A DNA stretch of 52,369 bases from assembly GCF_001854765.1 (NCBI RefSeq), contig NZ_LJJE01000100.1, positions 1 to 52,369 on the forward strand, written 5' to 3'. The notes under the pieces were generated by a model, which was not told where the DNA came from, did no database searches, and saw nothing but the letters and a program-made list of their open reading frames with translations. The first letter of the stretch is position 1; each line of letters opens with the position of its first letter. Source of the DNA: Vibrio sonorensis (GTDB lineage: Bacteria > Pseudomonadota > Gammaproteobacteria > Enterobacterales > Vibrionaceae). A program made the translations under genes and the position numbers. Of the stretch, positions 44,678-52,369 are shown piece by piece.

Positions 44678-45994
44678 ATGGCACGCTTTTATCAAGCGAA
44701 GAAAAAAACAGATCTGAATACCAAACATCAGGCCTTTAAAATTGAAAAAATTGACCATCACGGCGCTGGGATAGCATTCTCTGGTAAAAAGCCTGTATTT
44801 ATAGACGGTGCTCTTATAGGAGAAGATGTTTTAGCGCAGCTGACTGAGAGCAAAAGCAAATATGCACGAGCTCGCTTGATCAAGGTGTTAAAGCCTTCTA
44901 AGCAGCGACAAACCCCATTTTGTCAGCACTTTGGCGAATGTGGAGGATGCAATATGCAGCACCTCAATCACCAGAGTCAGATAGAGTATAAAGAGCAATC
45001 TCTATCAGAGTTGATGAAGAAATTCTCTGGGGATGTAATCGCTCTTAACTCTTCCATTTCAGAGCAAGAAAAGGGTTATCGCCGCCGAGCGCGATTTAGT
45101 TTACTGCAAGATAAAAAAACGCAGACATTGCAATTCGGTTTTAGAAAAAGACAGAGCAAGCAAATTGTCCAAATCACCGACTGTCCAGTATTGGAACCCG
45201 AACTCAATCAGTTACTTCCAGATCTATACCAATTGCTGAAAACCGTTAAGCCTTTGTCTAGTCTTGGCCATGTAGAGTTGGTGAAAGGAGATAACGGTCT
45301 AGTATTGCTTCTGCGACATACCCCGTCGCTGTCAGGTGTCGACAAAGAGCGTATTGAAGCATTCGCTAAGCAAAAAAATCTCACTCTGTTTTTAAACCAT
45401 GGTGAAGGTGCCGTTAAGGCATTCGGAGAGACACCTTATTACCAAGAAATTGGTGTGCAAGTTCCATTTACGCCAGAAAACTTTATTCAAGTTAACCAGA
45501 AAGTGAACCAAAAAATGGTTGAGCAAGCCATAGAGTGGTTAGAGCTAGTGCCACAAGATCGAGTACTCGATCTGTTTTGTGGTTTGGGCAACTTCACATT
45601 ACCGCTTGCCAAAGCGACCCAACATGTGGTCGGTGTAGAAGGTATTGACGAGATGGTTGTCAGCGCGAGAGCAAACGCTAAACTAAACCAGCTCGAAAAC
45701 GTCGAGTTTTATCACGCCAATCTAGAGCAGGCATTGATTGAGCAACCTTGGATAAAAGAGACGTTTAATAAAGTACTTCTAGATCCCGCAAGAGCGGGAG
45801 CAAGTGGTATAATCGAGCAGATGAGCACTTTGGGGGCAAAACAAGTGCTTTACGTTTCTTGTAATCCAGCAACATTAGCAAGAGACAGTCAAAGTTTGCT
45901 AAAGCAAGGATACAGTTTGAGCAAACTCGGTATGCTGGATATGTTCCCCCACACTAGCCATTTAGAATCGATGGCTCTATTTACTAAGGCTTAA
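44678..45994 (+). CDS. rlmD: 23S rRNA (uracil-1939-C5) methyltransferase
   Basis: The frame opens at 44627, but MARFYQAKKKTDLNTK at 44678 matches the family start and gives 438 aa. An N-terminal TRAM domain precedes an Fe-S cysteine cluster (CQHFGECGGCNMQH). The SAM domain contains VLDLFCGLGNFTLPLA, the DPARAGA motif and the catalytic cysteine in YVSCNPATLARD. It methylates U1939 of 23S rRNA. It lies upstream of relA, as in many gammaproteobacteria. Confidence 0.95.
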   Translation: MARFYQAKKKTDLNTKHQAFKIEKIDHHGAGIAFSGKKPVFIDGALIGEDVLAQLTESKSKYARARLIKVLKPSKQRQTPFCQHFGECGGCNMQHLNHQSQIEYKEQSLSELMKKFSGDVIALNSSISEQEKGYRRRARFSLLQDKKTQTLQFGFRKRQSKQIVQITDCPVLEPELNQLLPDLYQLLKTVKPLSSLGHVELVKGDNGLVLLLRHTPSLSGVDKERIEAFAKQKNLTLFLNHGEGAVKAFGETPYYQEIGVQVPFTPENFIQVNQKVNQKMVEQAIEWLELVPQDRVLDLFCGLGNFTLPLAKATQHVVGVEGIDEMVVSARANAKLNQLENVEFYHANLEQALIEQPWIKETFNKVLLDPARAGASGIIEQMSTLGAKQVLYVSCNPATLARDSQSLLKQGYSLSKLGMLDMFPHTSHLESMALFTKA

Positions 45995-46009
45995 GAATTT
46001 ATAGTAAAG

Positions 46010-46050
46010 CGGTTTTGTTCGCGCAGACGAAGTTTGCTAGAGCAAAACCG
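46010..46050 (+). repeat. stem-loop in the relA leader
   Basis: CGGTTTTGTTC (46010-46020) pairs with GAGCAAAACCG (46040-46050), with one G-T pair and a 19-base loop, ending 27 bases before the relA start. No T-run follows. Confidence 0.5.
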
Positions 46051-46077
46051 AAGATGAAAGAATAACGGGGCAAAATC

Positions 46078-48297
46078 ATGGTTGCGGTACGAAGCGCACA
46101 CTTGAATCAAGACGAGCAGTTTGAGCTAGAAAAATGGATTGGCGAATTAAAACAAGAACCCAAAACTGCCAATGCATTAAGCAAAGTATACCGCCAATGT
46201 GAAACCTTACTAGCCGATCATCAAGACGCGGGTGTTTTGTTGTGGCGCGGCCGAGAAATGATAGAGATCTTAGTGACTCTGTCGATGGATAAAGCAACAC
46301 TCGTTGCAGCTCAGCTTTTCCCTATTGTGACAAGTGGCCTGTTTGATAGAGAAGCATTAGAAGAAGCTTACGGCAAAGAAATCATCAAACTGATTGATGG
46401 TGTCGAAGAGATGGCGGCGATTGGACAGCTCAATGTCACTATGGCTGGTGGTGCGGCTTCTGCTCAAGTGGATAATGTTCGCCGTATGTTGTTGGCGATG
46501 GTCGATGATTTCCGTTGTGTTGTTATCAAGCTGGCGGAGCGCATTTGTAACCTTATCGAAGTAAAAAAAGCCTCAGACGAAGTGCGAGCAGCAGCGGCAA
46601 AAGAGTGTGCCAATATTTATGCTCCTCTCGCTAACCGTTTAGGTATAGGTCAGCTTAAGTGGGAAATCGAAGATTACGCTTTTCGTTACCAACAACCAGA
46701 GACCTACAAACAGATTGCCAAGCAGTTGTCTGAGCGACGCATTGTTCGCGAACAGTACATTACCGATTTTGTCGACGATTTGACTAATGAGATGCAAGTC
46801 TGCGGCATTAATGCCGAAGTCAGTGGTCGCCCCAAACATATTTACAGCATTTGGCGCAAGATGCAGAAGAAAAGCTTGGCGTTTGATGAGCTTTTTGATG
46901 TGCGTGCAGTGCGAATTATCGCCGATCAACTGCAAGACTGTTATGCGGCGCTTGGTGTGGTGCATACCAAGTATAAGCACCTTCCCAATGAGTTTGATGA
47001 CTATGTCGCCAACCCTAAGCCGAATGGCTACCAATCCATACATACGGTGATCCTTGGTCCGGAAGGTAAAACGATTGAAATCCAGATCCGTACTAAACAG
47101 ATGCATGAGGATTCGGAGCTTGGGGTCGCAGCCCACTGGAAATATAAAGAAGGGGGCAGCGGTCGAAGTGGTTACGACGAGAAGATCACTTGGCTGCGCA
47201 AACTGCTCGATTGGCAGGAAGAGATGTCAGATTCTGGTGAAATGCTGGATGAGCTGCGCAGTCAGGTATTTGATGACCGGGTTTACGCCTTCACCCCACG
47301 CGGCGATGTGGTCGATTTGCCAATGGGGGCAACGCCGTTGGATTTTGCCTACCACATTCACTCAGAAGTGGGCCATCGTTGTATTGGTGCTAAGGTCGCT
47401 GGGCGTATTGTTCCATTTACACATAAGCTGCATATGGGCGATCAGGTAGAAATCATCACCTCTAAGGAACCTAATCCATCTAGAGATTGGCTAAACCCAA
47501 GTTTGGGCTTTGTTCACTCAGGGCGAGCTAGGGCAAAAATTAATGCTTGGTTCCGCAAGCAGAGCCGAGAAAAGAACCTCGAAGCGGGCAGAGAAATTTT
47601 AGAAGCTGAAATTGCAAAAATCGGTGCAACACTGAAAGACGCCGAGTCTTATGCGCTCAAACGCTTTAATGTCAACAGTGCTGACGAGTTGTTTGTCGGG
47701 GTAGGCAGTGGTGATTTAAGGATCAACCAGATCATTAATCACATCAATGCATTGGTGAACAAACCCACCGCGGAAGAGGAAGACCAGCAAGCCCTAGAAA
47801 AGCTGCAAGAAGCAGAGAATAAAGCCCCAGCGCAAAGCCGACCGAAGAAAGATGCGGTTGTTGTGGAAGGCGTCGACAACCTGATGACACACCTCGCCCG
47901 TTGCTGCCAACCGATTCCGGGTGACGAAATTTGTGGTTACATTACGCAAGGGCGTGGTATCTCAGTTCACCGAAGTGATTGTGAGCAGTTAGAAGAGCTG
48001 CGCCACCACGCGCCGGAGAGAATCATAGATACGGTGTGGGGTAGTGGTTTTGTTGGTTCGTACATTCTTACTGTACGCGTAGAGGCAATGGAGCGTGGCG
48101 GACTTTTAAAAGATATCACCACCTTGTTCGCCAATGAAAAACTCAAAGTCACCAGTATGAAGAGCCGTGTCGATTATCGCAGTCAGCTTTCTATCCTAGA
48201 CTTTGATTTAGAAGTGACGAATGTCGAAGTGTTAAGCCGGATCATGAAGCGCGTCGAGCAGATTAAAGACGTAATGTCGGTAAAACGACTGGGTTAA
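46078..48297 (+). CDS. relA: GTP pyrophosphokinase RelA
   Basis: The product is 739 aa, full length for Vibrio RelA. It makes (p)ppGpp on stalled ribosomes in response to uncharged tRNA. An inactive HD-like N-terminal domain is followed by the synthetase domain (about 235-350, with RPKHIYSIWRKM, FDVRAVRI and NGYQSIHTVI), a TGS domain (near 395-455, VYAFTPRGDVVDLPMGATPLDFAY), and a C-terminal ACT domain (near 660-739). It lies between rlmD and mazG. Confidence 0.97.
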   Translation: MVAVRSAHLNQDEQFELEKWIGELKQEPKTANALSKVYRQCETLLADHQDAGVLLWRGREMIEILVTLSMDKATLVAAQLFPIVTSGLFDREALEEAYGKEIIKLIDGVEEMAAIGQLNVTMAGGAASAQVDNVRRMLLAMVDDFRCVVIKLAERICNLIEVKKASDEVRAAAAKECANIYAPLANRLGIGQLKWEIEDYAFRYQQPETYKQIAKQLSERRIVREQYITDFVDDLTNEMQVCGINAEVSGRPKHIYSIWRKMQKKSLAFDELFDVRAVRIIADQLQDCYAALGVVHTKYKHLPNEFDDYVANPKPNGYQSIHTVILGPEGKTIEIQIRTKQMHEDSELGVAAHWKYKEGGSGRSGYDEKITWLRKLLDWQEEMSDSGEMLDELRSQVFDDRVYAFTPRGDVVDLPMGATPLDFAYHIHSEVGHRCIGAKVAGRIVPFTHKLHMGDQVEIITSKEPNPSRDWLNPSLGFVHSGRARAKINAWFRKQSREKNLEAGREILEAEIAKIGATLKDAESYALKRFNVNSADELFVGVGSGDLRINQIINHINALVNKPTAEEEDQQALEKLQEAENKAPAQSRPKKDAVVVEGVDNLMTHLARCCQPIPGDEICGYITQGRGISVHRSDCEQLEELRHHAPERIIDTVWGSGFVGSYILTVRVEAMERGGLLKDITTLFANEKLKVTSMKSRVDYRSQLSILDFDLEVTNVEVLSRIMKRVEQIKDVMSVKRLG

Positions 48298-48368
48298 CTC
48301 ATCAACAATTATCTAGAGTAAAGCGAGGTCCAGTGGCCTCGCTTTGTTTATTGAGATTTAAGGAAACA

Positions 48369-49184
48369 ATGATGTCAGAAGAGAAAAGCCAAACTCACCC
48401 AATTGAAGAGTTGCAACAGATCATGTCTCGTCTCAGAGATCCCTTAACAGGTTGCCCTTGGGACAAAAAGCAAGATTTCGATACCATTGTGCCTTATACC
48501 ATTGAAGAAACCTATGAAGTGGTCGATGCAATTCAAAACCGCGATTGGAGTAACTTAAAAGAAGAACTGGGAGACCTGCTTTTCCAAGTTATTTTCTACA
48601 GTCAAATTGCCAAAGAGCAGGACCTCTTTGATTTTGAAGAGGTAGTCGAGGCGGTAAATGAGAAACTCGTTCGCCGTCATCCACACGTATTTGAAAGTGA
48701 TGACAGCATCACTGAACAAGAGCTTCATGCCAATTGGGAACGAGAAAAAGCCAAAGAGAAAGCGGCGGCAGGAAAAGTTGAACAAAGTATTCTAGACTCA
48801 ATACCAAATTCTTTACCTGCGCTTTCGCGTGCTACAAAGATCCAGAAAAAAGTGGCTAAGCACGGCTTCGATTGGGACTCCTTAGGGCCAGTGGTCGAGA
48901 AAGTACAAGAAGAAGTGGAAGAAGTCATGCAAGAGGCACTTCAAGTCGAAGTGGATGAAGACAAAGTTGAGTCAGAGCTGGGGGATTTACTGTTTGCCAC
49001 TGTCAATTTAGCCAGACATTTAGGCAAAGACCCCGAAGTGGCTTTAAGTAAGGCTAACCTCAAGTTTTCCCGCCGATTTAAAGGGGTGGAGAAAAAAGCG
49101 AGTGATCAGGGTAAGGCCCTGAAAGATTACACTTTGCCTCAGTTGGATCAGTTCTGGGAGCAGGTAAAAAAAGAACAAGGTTAG
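48369..49184 (+). CDS. mazG: nucleoside triphosphate pyrophosphohydrolase MazG
   Basis: I choose the ATG at 48369 (MMSEEKSQTHPIEELQQIM), or the ATG at 48372, with AAGGAAA upstream. The frame opens at 48333 but that start lacks support. The product is 271 aa with two tandem MazG domains: the first with CPWDKKQDFDTI and EETYEVVDAI...EELGDLLFQ, the second with EELGDLLFATVNLARHLG-like repeat. It hydrolyses NTPs to NMPs and in E. coli lowers ppGpp-linked effects. It lies after relA and before pyrG. Confidence 0.95.
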   Translation: MMSEEKSQTHPIEELQQIMSRLRDPLTGCPWDKKQDFDTIVPYTIEETYEVVDAIQNRDWSNLKEELGDLLFQVIFYSQIAKEQDLFDFEEVVEAVNEKLVRRHPHVFESDDSITEQELHANWEREKAKEKAAAGKVEQSILDSIPNSLPALSRATKIQKKVAKHGFDWDSLGPVVEKVQEEVEEVMQEALQVEVDEDKVESELGDLLFATVNLARHLGKDPEVALSKANLKFSRRFKGVEKKASDQGKALKDYTLPQLDQFWEQVKKEQG

Positions 49185-49282
49185 CGCCCTGTTGATTGAG
49201 TCACTTTTGACTCTAGTGAAAATGTGATCTCTGCAACTGGTCGGTTGCAGTTTGATTTGAAGCAAAAAATAAAAAATCGCAG

Positions 49283-49327
49283 TGTGATAGATTTCACGTT
49301 GTGACGGTAAGGGTCTTCTGGTATATT
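49283..49327 (+). promoter_or_regulatory. pyrG promoter with a candidate CRP site
   Basis: TTGTGA (49299-49304) and TATATT (49322-49327) are 17 bases apart and give a start near 49334. TGTGA-TAGATT-TCACG (49283-49298) directly before the -35 matches the CRP half-sites at 9 of 10 positions. Its centre is about 43-44 bases upstream of the start, close to a class II position. The leader to pyrG is about 48 bases. Confidence 0.5.
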
Positions 49328-49382
49328 TACGTCCCGTCCAGAAGAACTCCTTTTCCCTCATTCAACCAATTTCAGGTTAAAC

Positions 49383-51020
49383 ATGACGACAAATTACATT
49401 TTTGTTACTGGCGGGGTTGTATCCTCTCTAGGTAAAGGTATTGCAGCAGCATCACTTGCAGCGATTCTAGAAGCTCGTGGTCTTAAAGTGACCATCATGA
49501 AGCTTGACCCATACATCAACGTTGACCCGGGTACAATGAGCCCGACTCAGCACGGTGAAGTATTCGTGACTGAAGATGGTGCAGAAACTGACTTAGACTT
49601 AGGTCACTATGAGCGTTTCATTCGCACCAAGATGACTAAGCGTAATAACTTTACAGCTGGTCGCGTATACGCAGATGTACTGCGCAAAGAGCGTCGTGGT
49701 GATTACCTAGGAGCAACGATTCAGGTTATTCCGCACATCACTAACTCGATCAAAGATCGTGTCATTGCCGGTGGTGAAGGCCATGATGTTGCTATTGTTG
49801 AAGTCGGTGGTACGGTTGGTGATATCGAATCTTTACCATTTATGGAAGCGATTCGTCAGCTAGCAGCAGAGCTTGGCCGTGAGCGTGCAATGTTTATGCA
49901 CCTTACTCTAGTTCCTTATCTTGCAGCCGCAGGTGAAGTGAAAACTAAACCGACTCAGCACTCGGTGAAAGAGTTGCTATCGATCGGTATTCAGCCAGAT
50001 ATTCTTGTTTGTCGTAGTGATCGCACGATACCGGCAAATGAACGCAAGAAGATTTCTCTTTTCTGTAACGTACCTGAGAAAGCGGTTATTTCAATGAAGG
50101 ACGTAGATTCTATCTACAAGATCCCTCAGTTGATCAAATCGCAAGGTTTGGATGATCTCGTTTGTGATCGTTTTAGCATTACTGCACCTGAAGCTAACTT
50201 GTCTGAGTGGGAGCAGGTTATCTATGAAGAAGCGAACCCAACCGGTGAAGTGGTTATCGGAATGGTTGGTAAATACATCGAGCTTCCAGATGCATATAAG
50301 TCAGTAAATGAAGCGCTTAAACATGCAGGCTTGAAAAACCGCTTGAGCGTCACCATTAAATATGTAGACTCACAAGACGTTGAATCAAAAGGTGCTGAAG
50401 CACTTCAAGGACTTGACGCAATTTTGGTACCTGGTGGCTTTGGCGACCGCGGTATCGAAGGTAAAATTCTCGCGGCACAACACGCGCGTGAAAACAAAAT
50501 TCCATATCTAGGTATTTGCTTAGGTATGCAGGTTGCACTGATTGAATATGCGCGTAATGTAGCGGGCATGGAAGGTGCACATTCAACAGAATTTAACAAA
50601 GACACCAAGTTCCCAGTGGTAGGATTAATTACCGAGTGGGTTGACGAAGAAGGTAAGGTTGAAGAACGTACCGAAATGTCAGATCTTGGTGGTACTATGC
50701 GTCTAGGGTCACAATTGTGTCACCTAGAAAAGGGCACTAAAGCTCGTGAGCTATACGGTAGCGCGACGATTCATGAACGTCACCGCCACCGCTACGAAGT
50801 GAACAACATTCTTCGTCCAAAAGTTGAAAAAGCAGGCTTAAAAGTATCTGGTCTGTCAGCGGACAAGAAGTTGGTTGAGATGATTGAGAACCCAGACCAC
50901 CCTTGGTTTGTTGCAGCTCAGTTCCACCCAGAGTTCACTTCAACGCCACGCGACGGCCACCCACTGTTTTCGGGTTTTGTGAAAGCAGCAGGTGAGAACG
51001 CCCGCGGCGAACTGAAGTAA
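49383..51020 (+). CDS. pyrG: CTP synthase
   Basis: The product is 545 aa. The amidoligase domain has the P-loop GGVVSSLGKGI (10-20) and the glutamine amidotransferase domain has catalytic C379 in LGICLGMQ, with the downstream H-P-E in QFHPEFTST. It makes CTP from UTP, ATP and glutamine. It is followed by eno at 77 bases, the usual pyrG-eno pair. Confidence 0.98.
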   Translation: MTTNYIFVTGGVVSSLGKGIAAASLAAILEARGLKVTIMKLDPYINVDPGTMSPTQHGEVFVTEDGAETDLDLGHYERFIRTKMTKRNNFTAGRVYADVLRKERRGDYLGATIQVIPHITNSIKDRVIAGGEGHDVAIVEVGGTVGDIESLPFMEAIRQLAAELGRERAMFMHLTLVPYLAAAGEVKTKPTQHSVKELLSIGIQPDILVCRSDRTIPANERKKISLFCNVPEKAVISMKDVDSIYKIPQLIKSQGLDDLVCDRFSITAPEANLSEWEQVIYEEANPTGEVVIGMVGKYIELPDAYKSVNEALKHAGLKNRLSVTIKYVDSQDVESKGAEALQGLDAILVPGGFGDRGIEGKILAAQHARENKIPYLGICLGMQVALIEYARNVAGMEGAHSTEFNKDTKFPVVGLITEWVDEEGKVEERTEMSDLGGTMRLGSQLCHLEKGTKARELYGSATIHERHRHRYEVNNILRPKVEKAGLKVSGLSADKKLVEMIENPDHPWFVAAQFHPEFTSTPRDGHPLFSGFVKAAGENARGELK

Positions 51021-51028
51021 AAGGATAC

Positions 51029-51060
51029 GGGCAGTTGCCAATCTAGTGCGGCTGCCCTTT
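51029..51060 (+). terminator. weak terminator or attenuating stem-loop between pyrG and eno
   Basis: GGGCAGTTGC (51029-51038) pairs with GCGGCTGCCC (51048-51057), allowing G-T pairs, and is followed by TTTAAATTT. Readthrough into eno is likely. Confidence 0.5.
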
Positions 51061-51097
51061 AAATTTGACATTTATATTTGAACGAGAGGAAACATTA

Positions 51098-52369
<1,272 letters not shown>

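Noticed and set aside
46639..47136. 165-codon antisense frame inside relA
   Set aside because: Shadow of the conserved RelA synthetase region; no independent support.

Overview
The window is a piece of a gammaproteobacterial chromosome whose gene order and protein sequences point to Vibrionaceae, most likely Vibrio. Evidence for this is the leuO–acyl-CoA synthetase–ilvIH–serA–rpiA block, the zapA–6S RNA–ygfA trio, the rpoE-rseABC-lepAB-rnc-era-recO-pdxJ-acpS chain, a VarS-type hybrid kinase next to rlmD-relA-mazG-pyrG-eno, and a glycosyltransferase of the MJ1255/VC2487 family in the expected place. No phage, insertion sequence, tRNA or CRISPR array was seen. I do not name a species.

Layout. 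1-170: tail of an rRNA operon (+ strand), with a duplicated 5S 3' end and terminators. 211-996: DUF547 protein. 1090-6137: leucine operon on the minus strand (promoter, leader peptide, attenuator, leuA-leuB-leuC-leuD). 6237-11365: a TetR regulator, membrane fusion protein and RND pump operon. 11437-13129: PAP2 phosphatase plus glycosyltransferase behind a possible PhoB box. 13426-14385: leuO. 14552-16422: acyl-CoA synthetase. 16807-19078: ilvIH, facing serA. 20525-21242: rpiA. 21304-22524: zapA, 6S RNA and ygfA (minus strand). 22766-25796: ygfB, ubiH, ubiI. 25813-28040: a small unknown gene, a gene-poor stretch with a candidate sRNA, a YbaK-like deacylase and ygfZ. 28222-28831: sdhE and ygfX. 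28895-30504: nadB. 30723-35395: the sigma-E operon and lepA. 35480-39951: lepB, rnc, era, recO, pdxJ, acpS. 39992-41672: an oxidoreductase/LysR pair. 41718-44519: varS. 44678-52369: rlmD, relA, mazG, pyrG and eno, the last cut by the window end.

How the genes work together. Branched-chain amino-acid synthesis dominates the left part: leuABCD, ilvIH and the LysR regulator LeuO. serA and rpiA feed serine and pentose metabolism. ubiH and ubiI belong to ubiquinone synthesis. ygfZ, sdhE and nadB concern Fe-S and flavin metabolism. rpoE-rseABC is the envelope-stress circuit, relA the stringent response, and pyrG-eno CTP synthesis and glycolysis.

The main caution is sequence quality. Seven genes (leuC, the RND permease, ygfA, ubiI, nadB, rpoE, recO) each carry one frameshift that is repaired by adding a single base, always in or next to a short run of one base. 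Independent loss of all seven is unlikely, so I read these as probable undercalls in the sequence and annotate the genes across the frameshift. The main regulatory findings are a complete leucine attenuator with a 20-residue leader peptide, a sigma-E promoter, and candidate PhoB, PurR, CRP and FabR-like sites. I did not find a convincing new multi-gene system. The best leads are the phosphatase/glycosyltransferase pair and a minus-strand RNA candidate near 26312-26520.
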